A stretch of 64,000 bases of DNA. It comes from Acidisarcina sp963790505 (GTDB lineage: Bacteria; Acidobacteriota; Terriglobia; Terriglobales; Acidobacteriaceae). Both the position numbers and the translations under genes were made by a program. Shown here piece after piece: positions 36,074 to 43,945 of this stretch. Under the pieces are notes generated by a model that had not been told where the DNA came from, made no database searches, and saw only the letters and a list, made by a program, of their open reading frames with translations. Position 1 is the stretch's first letter; every line of letters starts with the position of its first letter. Location: positions 620,001-684,000 of the forward strand of contig CAWBOT010000005.1 in the NCBI GenBank assembly GCA_963790505.1, written 5' to 3'.

Positions 36074-37354
36074 ATGATCTCGCCCGCCTTTGCGCACTTT
36101 CTGCTGCCGCTCATTGTGGCCATGAGCATTGTGTTGATGCTGGTGCGCCCTCGCGGCATCGCCGAGGTTTACTGGATTGGAGGCGGCGCGGCCCTGCTGA
36201 TCGTCCTGCGGCTGGTTCCGCTCAAGTTGGCGGGACATGCGGTGGCTGAAGGCCTGGACGTTTACCTCTTCCTCATCGGGATGATGCTGCTATCGGAGGT
36301 GGCGCGGGAGCAGGGGGTCTTCGATTGGCTGGCCTCAGTTACCGTGCGCGGCGCGGAGGGATCGTGTTCGCGCCTGTTTACCCTGGTTTACGCGGTTGGT
36401 ACGGCAGTCACGATCTTCATGTCGAACGACGCGACGGCAGTGGTGCTGACGCCGGCGATTCTGACCGCAGTTCGAAAGGCAAAGGTCGAGCCTCTGCCCT
36501 ACCTCTTCGTCTGTGCGCTGATCGCCAATGCCGCCTCCTTCGTGCTGCCGATTTCGAATCCCGCCAACCTGGTGGTCTTTCATACGGGGGTGCCACCGCT
36601 CGGACAATGGCTCTTAGCCTTTGGGCTTCCATCGGTTCTCTCGATCCTCGCTACCTACGGGGTGATGCGATGGATCTTTCGTAAGGAGCTTCGCGCGACG
36701 ATCGAGATTCGAGCGGAGGCCGAGGAGCTAAGCGGGGACGGCAAACTGGTGCTCGCCGGGCTTGGATTGGTGGTGTTGGTGCTGCTGGTTGCGTCTTCGC
36801 AGAAGTGGGACCTTGGGCTACCAACATGCCTAGCTGCTTTAGCGGTGACCGCAGTGGTGTGCATCCGCGCCCGTACCAACCCTATTCGTTTGGCGAAGGA
36901 GGTCAGCTGGGGGACAATTGCGCTGGTCGCGGGGCTCTTCGTCATGGTGGAGGCAATCGAGAGCATCGGAGCCCTCGATCTGACCAGGCGCGCGCTGCTG
37001 TGGGTACAGGGGCTTGAGCCAGCCGCCGGTGCGCTCGTCGCAGGGTTCACCGTGGGAGTCGGCAACAATCTCATTAACAATCTTCCCCTGGGCCTGATTG
37101 CTGGGGCGACGCTTAAGGCCGCGGGCACCAAGGGCCTGATCGCGAACGCGGTGCTGATCGGAGTGGACCTGGGGCCGAATCTCTCGGTAACCGGGTCGCT
37201 GGCGACGATCCTCTGGCTGCTTGCGCTGCGCAGGGAGGGTCTGGATGTCAGCTTCTGGAAGTTCTTGAAGGTCGGGGCGGTTGCGATGCCGATCGCCCTT
37301 CTGCTGGCAACAGGAGCAGCGATAGCGACGCACACTCTAATGCCATCTCAATGA
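36074..37354 (+). CDS. ArsB/NhaD-superfamily anion or arsenite permease
   Basis: 426 residues with about 11-12 membrane helices. FMSNDATAVVLTPAILTAVRKAKVEP and LPISNPANLVVF in the first half, and GVGNNLINNLPLGLIAG in the second, are the paired re-entrant loops of the ion-transporter superfamily; the sequence is closest to ArsB. No arsR, arsC or arsA is nearby, so arsenite export is uncertain; a dicarboxylate or other anion is possible. It follows the MFS gene on the same strand. Confidence 0.8.
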   Translation: MISPAFAHFLLPLIVAMSIVLMLVRPRGIAEVYWIGGGAALLIVLRLVPLKLAGHAVAEGLDVYLFLIGMMLLSEVAREQGVFDWLASVTVRGAEGSCSRLFTLVYAVGTAVTIFMSNDATAVVLTPAILTAVRKAKVEPLPYLFVCALIANAASFVLPISNPANLVVFHTGVPPLGQWLLAFGLPSVLSILATYGVMRWIFRKELRATIEIRAEAEELSGDGKLVLAGLGLVVLVLLVASSQKWDLGLPTCLAALAVTAVVCIRARTNPIRLAKEVSWGTIALVAGLFVMVEAIESIGALDLTRRALLWVQGLEPAAGALVAGFTVGVGNNLINNLPLGLIAGATLKAAGTKGLIANAVLIGVDLGPNLSVTGSLATILWLLALRREGLDVSFWKFLKVGAVAMPIALLLATGAAIATHTLMPSQ

Positions 37355-37367
37355 CAGGAGACAAGCG

Positions 37368-37811
37368 ATGAACGCCGGCTGGATCATTCCATTCATCATC
37401 CTCGGAGGCGCGTTGCAAACATGCGGCGCGGCCATGAACGGGCAGCTCAACAAGTCGCTGGTGAACCCCTGGCTGGCTTCGGCGGTTTCGTCGCGCTGAT
37501 CACTTTCTTCTCCGCGGGCGCGTTCCTGGTCCTGCCGCATCCACTGCCAACGAACAAAGACCTTTCCACAATGCCGTGGTGGGCGCCCCTGGGGGTTGGT
37601 GGGGGCGGTACAGGTGTACGCCGGGCTAACGCTGGTGCACAAGGTGGGCACCGGGGCGTTCATGGGACTCACCGTGACGGCAGCTTCGATCACATCGCTG
37701 GTCATTGACCATTTTGGCTGGCTTCGAATGGAACAGCATCCACTCAGTCTCTGGCGGGTGGCCGGAGGGGTATTTCTGGTAGCGGGCGTTGCTTTGGTCG
37801 CGAAATTCTGA
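37368..37811 (+). pseudogene. DMT family (DUF606/YdcZ-like) transporter with two compensating frame shifts
   Basis: Reading across frames gives a complete ~147-residue YdcZ-type protein: MNAGWIIPFIILGGALQTCG, MNGQLNKSLVNPWLASAV, then (second frame) LITFFSAGAFLVLPHPLP, then (first frame again) LVGAVQVYAGLTLVHKVGTG and VIDHFGWLRMEQHPLSLWRV. One base is missing near 37485 and one extra lies in the G run near 37592. As written, translation stops at about 37499. The family has five membrane helices and pairs with a sibling. A real loss and an assembly error are both possible, and the restored frame at the end favours an error or very recent change. It begins 13 bases after the permease gene. Confidence 0.75.
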
Positions 37812-37830
37812 GCGGCGACCCTGATGATTA

Positions 37831-39018
37831 TCAGCGTTTGATTTTGCTCATGGGGACGACCTGGACGGTTACGTCCCGCACCTCGGAGAGAAAGCGATTG
37901 AGGACCGAGCCGCGCAGCAGGATGTCGAAACGAGAGCGGGCCGACTGGCCGAAGACCACGTGGGAAATGTTCTCCTGCTGGGCGAAGGCAATCAGGGCGT
38001 CAGCGACGCGCTTGTTCTTGAGTATCACGGTCTTCGCACCGAGATCGCGGGCGAGCTTCGTATACTCTTCCATGCGCTGAAAGGCTTCGGGATCGTTATG
38101 CCGGCTGCCTTGATCGGGAGGCTCGACATACACGGCGTACCAGTTGGTGGCCAGCCGCCCGGCGATGCGTGCGCCCACGCGCAGCAGGCGCTCGGTGCCA
38201 GAACGGGCGGATATGCAGACCATCACTTTCTCCGGCATCGGGGCCTGCTCGAGGCCCTGGGTGCGGCGGTATTCCGATGCGGCCGAACCCACCTGTTCGG
38301 CGGTCGCCCGCAGCGCCAGCTCGCGCAACATATTCAGATTGCCCTTGCGGAAAAAGTTCGCCAGCGACTGTTCAACTTTTTCCGGAGCATAAATTTTGCC
38401 CTGGCGGAGGCGGTCACGCAGCTCGTCTACGGTTACATCGACGTTGACGACTTCATCGGCGCGCTTGAGCAGGCTGTCGGGGACCGTCTCGCGTATCACG
38501 GTGCTTGCAGAGCGCGCGACCGCGTCATTCAAGGTTTCGAGGTGCTGGACATTGACCGCGGTCATTACATTGATGCCCGCGTCGAGCAGCTCCAACACGT
38601 CTTCATAGCGTTTGCGATTGCGCGAGCCGGGAACGTTGGTGTGGGCGAGCTCGTCGACGATTACGGTATGGGGATGACGCCTGAGCACAGCGTCCAGGTC
38701 CATCTCGCGCAGGACCACGGAGCGATACGGGATCTCCTTTTGCGGGACGACCTCGAGGTCCTGGATCATCGCGGCGGTTTCGGCGCGGCCGTGGGTTTCA
38801 ATGAGCCCAATCACGACGTCGATACCCTGGTTGCGCATTGCATGCGCGGTCTCGAGCATCTGGAAGGTCTTGCCGACGCCGGGGGCTGCCCCGATGTAGA
38901 TGCGCAGTTTCGCCGGCTCGGGGGCGAGAGCGAGGTCGGGGTCGCTCAGCGAGAGAGGGCGTGGCTCTGGGGCGTCGAGGGGCGACGCCGGGTCCGGACC
39001 AGCCGGGGAGGCGGACAT
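37831..39018 (-). CDS. Stand-alone KdpD sensory module (KdpD N-terminal domain + universal-stress domain)
   Basis: 395 residues. After a Pro-rich start, residues ~37-250 are the KdpD N-terminal domain with Walker A GAAPGVGKT at 43-51 and VIVDELAHTNVPGSRNRKRY, the family signature. Residues ~255-390 form a UspA-like domain (KVMVCISARSGTERLL). There are no membrane helices and no kinase domain, so this is the half missing from the KdpD at 25048-26529. In E. coli KdpD this half senses intracellular K+ and ATP and tunes phosphatase activity. ATG 39018 shares its A with the stop of the upstream kinase-like gene (TGATG), so they are translationally coupled. Confidence 0.88.
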   Translation of the reverse strand: MSASPAGPDPASPLDAPEPRPLSLSDPDLALAPEPAKLRIYIGAAPGVGKTFQMLETAHAMRNQGIDVVIGLIETHGRAETAAMIQDLEVVPQKEIPYRSVVLREMDLDAVLRRHPHTVIVDELAHTNVPGSRNRKRYEDVLELLDAGINVMTAVNVQHLETLNDAVARSASTVIRETVPDSLLKRADEVVNVDVTVDELRDRLRQGKIYAPEKVEQSLANFFRKGNLNMLRELALRATAEQVGSAASEYRRTQGLEQAPMPEKVMVCISARSGTERLLRVGARIAGRLATNWYAVYVEPPDQGSRHNDPEAFQRMEEYTKLARDLGAKTVILKNKRVADALIAFAQQENISHVVFGQSARSRFDILLRGSVLNRFLSEVRDVTVQVVPMSKIKR

Positions 39019-40526
39019 CAGCCGACCTCGACGGGATGGCGCGTTGCCTGGAATGTTGCCATGGGGACGGTGAAGTTGAATGTGGTGCCGGCTCCGAGCC
39101 GGCTCTCGACGGCGACCTGACCGCCGAGAGATTCGACCAGGCGGCGCACCAGAGCGAGACCAAGCCCGGTGCCATCGCCGGTCCCGCCGGAGGTGTCGAA
39201 GCGGCCAAAGATCAGCGGCAGCCGCTCCGTTTCGATGCCGCGTCCGCTGTCGCGGACGAAGAACTGCACCCGGTCTTTGATTTCCTCGGCCCGCAGCAGA
39301 ATCGAACCGCCGGTGGGCGTATAGCGGATCGCGTTGCTGAGCAGGTTGTCGAAGATGCTGCGCAGGGCGCGGCGATCGGCGTTTACATGGGCGAGATCGG
39401 AAAAGGCGCGGACTTCGATGTCGATCTGCCTGGCGCAGGCCTCGTCGATCCATCGGTCGTGCGCGTCCTGCAGGATGTCGATGGGCCGCAGGCGTTCCAG
39501 CTGCATTTCGCGACGACCGGTGTCGAGCTCGGCGACGTCGATGAGGTCGGACATCAGGTCGTTGAGAGCCTCAGCTTCGTCTTCGGCACCTTGCAGCAGG
39601 TCGGCTTGCAGGGGACGAAGTTCGCCGCCGAAGCCCTTGGCCAGCGTGTACAGGCTCAAGCGGATTCTTTGCAAAGGATCGCGCAGCTTCTGCGAGGCGA
39701 CGGAGATGAAGCGGGTCTTGAATCGGTCGACTTCCTGCATTTGGGTGACATCTTCAAGCACGGTTACCGCTCCAAGGAGCTTTCCGTCTTCATCGCGCAT
39801 GGGAGTGGTGCGCAACCGGTAGCTGCGCTGCGCCTCGCCAATGCGCATGGGCAACAGCGCCGCCTCGCCCTCATTGGCCACGGCACGCTGCATAGAGACG
39901 GCATCGCGCACCGCTTTAAGGATCTTGTCGCCTCCGGGGGTGTTGGTGAGCGCCATGCGATCGCTTGCGACCTCGCCGAGCAGTTCAACGGCGGCCTGGT
40001 TGAGCTTGAGCAGTTGCCCCTTGCCGTCGGTCACGATGATTGGCTCGAAGATAGACTGCAGGACGGCGTCGCTTAGTTGATGTTCCATCTGGCGGCGGCC
40101 GGACTCGGTCTCGCGCAGGTCGCGCATGCGGACCGCCAGGCGGTTGACTTCGGTAGCGATCTCGCCCAGATCGTCGTGGGCCCGCCACTCGATGCGTGCC
40201 TGCAGGTCGCCTTTCCCGATACGCCGCGCGCCCCGAGCGACCTCGCGCACCGGAGAGATCACCGAGTACACAATCAGCGGAGTGAGAATGAGAGCCAGCA
40301 GCGCACAGGCGGCGACTACGATGCGCATGCGGCGGGCGAGCGCGGCGCGGGTTTCGGCGGCCTGATGCTGGGCGGAGAGATTGACCTCCACACGCGCGGT
40401 TTGCGAGAGGACCACATCCGTAGAGGCCATCTGGCGCAGCGAGCTCCTCACGAAGAGGGTCATGCCGAAGACGATGGTCAGCAACAGAAAGCAACCGAGG
40501 ACCAGTCTTTGATAAAGGCTCAACAT
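39018..40526 (-). CDS. Membrane histidine-kinase-like protein lacking the phospho-acceptor His
   Basis: 502 residues: helix ~6-27, periplasmic loop, helix ~68-90, HAMP ~91-140, PAS ~150-265, dimerisation region ~266-335, ATPase ~380-490. The ATPase motifs are complete (DNLLSNAIRYTP, DSGRGIE, GDGTGLGLALV). The H box, normally S-H-E/K-L-R-T-P-L, reads SVASQKLRDPLQ: position 279 is Gln (CAG on the coding strand) and the Thr of TPL is Asp. It cannot autophosphorylate at the usual site. It could bind ATP and act as a heterodimer partner or a pseudokinase. It is coupled to the KdpD sensory module. Confidence 0.85.
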   Translation of the reverse strand: MLSLYQRLVLGCFLLLTIVFGMTLFVRSSLRQMASTDVVLSQTARVEVNLSAQHQAAETRAALARRMRIVVAACALLALILTPLIVYSVISPVREVARGARRIGKGDLQARIEWRAHDDLGEIATEVNRLAVRMRDLRETESGRRQMEHQLSDAVLQSIFEPIIVTDGKGQLLKLNQAAVELLGEVASDRMALTNTPGGDKILKAVRDAVSMQRAVANEGEAALLPMRIGEAQRSYRLRTTPMRDEDGKLLGAVTVLEDVTQMQEVDRFKTRFISVASQKLRDPLQRIRLSLYTLAKGFGGELRPLQADLLQGAEDEAEALNDLMSDLIDVAELDTGRREMQLERLRPIDILQDAHDRWIDEACARQIDIEVRAFSDLAHVNADRRALRSIFDNLLSNAIRYTPTGGSILLRAEEIKDRVQFFVRDSGRGIETERLPLIFGRFDTSGGTGDGTGLGLALVRRLVESLGGQVAVESRLGAGTTFNFTVPMATFQATRHPVEVG

Positions 40527-40528
40527 AG

Positions 40529-40636
40529 AAGCGGTCTCATAAATGTCTGTGTGGCTTCAGCGCAAGTCTGAAAACCGTTTCGGTGGCGGATCTCATCTGC
40601 GGCGACTCCGGTCGCTTCTCGTCTGTGAGACCGCTT
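40529..40636. repeat. Separated 11-bp perfect inverted repeat upstream of the kinase-like/KdpD unit
   Basis: AAGCGGTCTCA at 40529-40539 and its exact complement TGAGACCGCTT at 40626-40636, 86 bases between. They are just before the start of the leftward operon and upstream of the TRIC gene. It may be an operator pair or chance; no terminator features. The rest of the 265-base gap 40527-40791 shows no gene. Confidence 0.4.
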
Positions 40637-40791
40637 GCAGCGATCGCTTCAACGATGAAATTGCGCGCTCTCGCCGGTTCAATTAGATTCTGGTTGCAGC
40701 GGTGTGTTGCGCCTAGTTCTATTGTGCATCCTAGCCGATTTGCGGCGGGGCGGCACGGGCAAGCGCTGTTCGGCCATAATCTCGGAGAGAC

Positions 40792-41415
40792 GTGAAAACA
40801 AAAGCCGACGCACTGCTAACTACGGTCGACCTTGCGGGCACCTTTCTGTTTGCGGTCGAGGGCGCCATGGCAGCTATTCATGGCAACCTCGATTTTCTGG
40901 GGATGGTCGTGCTCGCCTTTGTGACAGCAGTAGGCGGCGGGATCATCCGCGACCTGCTGATCGGCGACGTTCCCCCAGGAGCGATCCAGGATTGGCGATA
41001 CGGCGCAATTGCCCTGGCCGGCGCGGCGACGGCGTTTTTCTTTCACCAATTTGTGCAGGAGGTCCCGACTATGCTGATGCTTACGCTGGATGCCGCCGGA
41101 CTCTCGCTCTTCGCGTTGTCGGGCGCAGGCAAGGCCCTTGAACATGAGATCCATCCGGCTATGGCCGTCGTAATGGGCGGGATCACCGGAGTCGGTGGAG
41201 GCACACTGCGGGACCTGCTGCTCGCCCAGGTGCCTACGGTGCTGCGCGCGGACGTCTACGCGACGGCAGCGCTGCTCGGTGCGGCGATTCTGGTGATTGG
41301 CATCAGGCTGAACTTGCCTCGTGTTGCAATGGGTATAGGCGGAGGGCTGGGCTGCTTCCTGCTGCGGATGGCGGCGATCTGGTTCCATTGGAACTTGCCG
41401 AAAGCAGCGGGGTAA
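40792..41415 (+). CDS. Trimeric intracellular cation (TRIC) channel family protein (YicG-like)
   Basis: 207 residues with seven membrane segments made of two three-helix repeats; the paired GGGIIRDLLIGDVP and GGGTLRDLLLAQVP are the TRIC/UPF0126 signatures. Homologues form trimeric K+-permeable or cation channels, and some bacterial members also carry glycine. Start is GTG at 40792 with CGGAGAGA directly upstream. It is transcribed away from the KdpD-module operon. A link to K+ homeostasis is suggestive but not shown. Confidence 0.88.
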   Translation: MKTKADALLTTVDLAGTFLFAVEGAMAAIHGNLDFLGMVVLAFVTAVGGGIIRDLLIGDVPPGAIQDWRYGAIALAGAATAFFFHQFVQEVPTMLMLTLDAAGLSLFALSGAGKALEHEIHPAMAVVMGGITGVGGGTLRDLLLAQVPTVLRADVYATAALLGAAILVIGIRLNLPRVAMGIGGGLGCFLLRMAAIWFHWNLPKAAG

Positions 41416-41468
41416 GCCGATCTACATTTGATTTTCAGTGCGCCAGTTTCTTAGAGAGGAAATCGTTC

Positions 41469-42650
41469 ATGAGCCAGCAAGGTAGGGCCGAGATTAAACG
41501 GGCCAATATTCGGTTATTGGCTCGCGGGGTGTTCGTAGTTGCCTCTGTAATATGCGCCGCCCGCAGTGCGCAGGCGCAGCGTTGGTCTGAGGAGAAGGCG
41601 AATGAATGGTATGCGCAGCAGCCGTGGCTGGTGGGAGCGAACTACGTTCCCTCCGACGCGATCAATGAGCTCGAAATGTTTCAAGCGGCGACCTTCAATC
41701 CGGCACTGAACGACAAAGAGCTTGGGCTCGGCGAAAGTATCGGCATGAACACGATGCGCGTCTTCTTGCAGGACCAGCTTTGGGAGCAGGACCCGAAGGG
41801 CTTCACGAAGCGATTGGATGATTTCCTGGCGATCGCGGCGAAGCATCATATTCGGCCGTTGCTGGTGTTGTTCGATTCGTGCTGGGACCCTTATCCGAAG
41901 CTCGGTCCCCAGCATCCCCCGATTCCCGGAGTGCATAACTCGGGGTGGGTGCAGAGCCCCGGAGCGAAGGGGATCATGGATCCGGCGTATGAGCCGAAGT
42001 TGAAGGCTTATGTGCAGGGGGTGGTCGGTGCGTTTGCGAATGACGATCGGATTCTTGGATGGGACATCTGGAATGAGCCGGACAATGGCAATGAATCTTC
42101 GTATCCGGTGAAGGGAGCGAAGAGCAAGGCGGAGCTGGTGGGCGCATTGCTGCCGAAGGCGTTCGCGTGGGCGCGGGAGATGCATCCAATGCAGCCGTTG
42201 ACGAGCGGAGTGTGGCAGGGGGATTGGGTGAATCCGGAGAAAGAGAGCGCGATGACTAAAATACAGCTCTCCGAGTCGGACATCATCACCTTCCACAACT
42301 ACGAATGGCCTGAAGGGTTTGAGGCGCGGATCCAACAATTGCAGAAGTACAACCGGCCGATTATTTGCACGGAATATATGGCGCGCGGAGCGGGGAGCAC
42401 TTTCGACAATAGCCTGCCGATCGCGAAGAAATATAACGTTGGCGCGATCAACTGGGGGTTGGTGGCGGGGAAGACGCAGACATACCTGCCTTGGGACTCA
42501 TGGCAGCGGCCGTATGTGCTGGTGCAGCCTACGGTTTGGTTTCATGAGGTCTTCAAGCAGGATGACACTCCGTATCGGCAACATGAAGTGGATTTGATTC
42601 GGGAGCTGACTGGGCGGGGAACTCCGGCGGCTGCTGCGGGCGGGCAATGA
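41469..42650 (+). CDS. Secreted GH5-like glycoside hydrolase (clan GH-A)
   Basis: 393 residues. A signal peptide around GVFVVASVICAARSAQAQ leads to a TIM barrel. The acid/base Glu203 is in WNEPDNGN and the nucleophile Glu302 in IICTEYMARG, as in clan A beta-glycosidases; similar proteins are annotated as xylanases or GH5 cellulases. Substrate is unproven. ATG 41469 is chosen because GAGAGGA precedes at 9 bases; the open frame reaches back to 41388 inside the TRIC gene. It overlaps the next gene by four bases (ATGA). Confidence 0.85.
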   Translation: MSQQGRAEIKRANIRLLARGVFVVASVICAARSAQAQRWSEEKANEWYAQQPWLVGANYVPSDAINELEMFQAATFNPALNDKELGLGESIGMNTMRVFLQDQLWEQDPKGFTKRLDDFLAIAAKHHIRPLLVLFDSCWDPYPKLGPQHPPIPGVHNSGWVQSPGAKGIMDPAYEPKLKAYVQGVVGAFANDDRILGWDIWNEPDNGNESSYPVKGAKSKAELVGALLPKAFAWAREMHPMQPLTSGVWQGDWVNPEKESAMTKIQLSESDIITFHNYEWPEGFEARIQQLQKYNRPIICTEYMARGAGSTFDNSLPIAKKYNVGAINWGLVAGKTQTYLPWDSWQRPYVLVQPTVWFHEVFKQDDTPYRQHEVDLIRELTGRGTPAAAAGGQ

Positions 42651-43420
42651 GCGGGGCCATGCCACTCGGGCATCGGTGTGTTGGGGATGTTCGCATGAGC
42701 AAAGGCAAGATCGCGTCTTGGGCGAGTGGCTTCGGGCATTCTGGATATATGAGCGTTGTATATTTGTTTCGCCGACTGATGGCTTTCGGCGCGTTGCTGC
42801 TTGTGATGTCAGGTGGCTTGCTGGTTCGCGCGCAGAGTCCGCAGACACAGCGTCCGACGAGCACTCCGTATAGCGGCGATCTGTCGATTTTCGAGACCAA
42901 GGGTCGCGATGAGCGGCTGCAGATTCAGCGAGTGATGGATCTGCTTGGCATCAAGCAGGGCTCGGGCGTTGCTGATCTGGGGGCGGGTTCGGGATGGTTT
43001 ACGGTGCGGGCCTCGGCGAGGGTGGGTTCCACTGGAACGGTGTTTGCCGAGGACATTAACCCGCAGGCGATCCAATATATCGATCAGCGTCTTCAGAAAG
43101 AAAAGCTGGCCAACGTTCGCACGGTGCTGGGGACAGCGGATGATCCGAAGCTGCCTGCGCAGTCGGTTGACGCGGTGTTGATGTTGAAGGTTTATCACGA
43201 GATTGCGCATCCGCTGGTGTTGCTAGCGAATTTGAAGCCGGCGCTGAAACCGGGTGCGAAGGTTGGCATTATCGACCGCAATGGCGATGGGACGGACCAT
43301 GGTTTGAACAGCGATGTGTTGAAGCGGGAGATGGGTGAGGCGGGGTTCAAGTTGGTTGGGTCTTACGATTTCACCAAGTCGGATGGGCAGGATTATTTTT
43401 TGATCTTTCAGGTGAAGTGA
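42647..43420 (+). CDS. Class I SAM-dependent methyltransferase with an N-terminal signal or anchor
   Basis: 257 residues in the longest form. The methyltransferase core is complete: VADLGAGSGWFTVRAS (SAM-binding loop), FAEDINPQAI, and VDAVLMLKVYHEI. Before it lies MAFGALLLVMSGGLLVRAQS, a signal-peptide-like segment. Start choices are 42647 (ATGA overlap with the glycosidase), 42695 (GGGGA site), 42749 and 42779; the latter two make the hydrophobic part N-terminal, the usual place for a signal. SAM is cytoplasmic, so export would be odd. Function unknown. Confidence 0.8.
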   Translation: MSGAMPLGHRCVGDVRMSKGKIASWASGFGHSGYMSVVYLFRRLMAFGALLLVMSGGLLVRAQSPQTQRPTSTPYSGDLSIFETKGRDERLQIQRVMDLLGIKQGSGVADLGAGSGWFTVRASARVGSTGTVFAEDINPQAIQYIDQRLQKEKLANVRTVLGTADDPKLPAQSVDAVLMLKVYHEIAHPLVLLANLKPALKPGAKVGIIDRNGDGTDHGLNSDVLKREMGEAGFKLVGSYDFTKSDGQDYFLIFQVK

Positions 43421-43839
43421 TCAGCGCGGTCATTCAAAGACTTGCAGCCTATCCTTCGTGTTCGGCGGTTCGGATCGGGCGCGAATTCCGCGACGAGAAG
43501 CAATCCGAAGACGGCGAAGATGTACGACACGACCGTCACTGTATGATTCGGATTTGCCGTTAGCATCGCCACGGCCGTGAGAGCGTAGGCGCTAATTTCG
43601 ATTATCAATCCAAGAATATTTGTGAAGGACGGTCTAAATCCGCCAGCAAGAACTCTAGAGAAATCCTTGGCGTAAAGGCGAAGAAGTGCTACGAAGTACA
43701 CCGCAAAAAATGGCCGAATCAGCCAATTCTCGCCTGTTGAATGTAGGGTAACGGCGATTGCGAATGCAGGGAGCGACCAGAGAATCCCAATTAGACGATA
43801 TTTGAGGTAGCCAAAATACCACGGCATTCCGCTTATCAT
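43408..43839 (-). CDS. Hypothetical small membrane protein
   Basis: 143 residues with about four membrane segments (~15-32, 41-56, 72-95, 100-118) and a basic C-terminal tail NRRTRRIGCKSLND. I do not recognise a family. Its composition is noticeably AT-richer than both neighbours, with rarer codons, which suggests later arrival. Its last 13 bases overlap the end of the convergent methyltransferase gene. ATG 43839 or the ATG four codons later may be used. Confidence 0.55.
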   Translation of the reverse strand: MISGMPWYFGYLKYRLIGILWSLPAFAIAVTLHSTGENWLIRPFFAVYFVALLRLYAKDFSRVLAGGFRPSFTNILGLIIEISAYALTAVAMLTANPNHTVTVVSYIFAVFGLLLVAEFAPDPNRRTRRIGCKSLNDRADHFT

Positions 43840-43945
43840 CTCCCAAGCTAGAGCATTCTGTCCTAGGTTTTCCTCAGCTTCCTCCTTCGCCTCGTTTTGG
43901 CACAGTGAAGAGATGCGTGTGCCGCTCTAAAATGAGAGCAGCACA

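Noticed and set aside
37960..40076. Long rightward open frames (386 and 412 codons) across the KdpD module and pseudokinase
   Set aside because: They are antisense to genes with clear domains, have arginine/glycine-rich translations with no motif and no ribosome site. GC-rich third positions leave opposite frames open.
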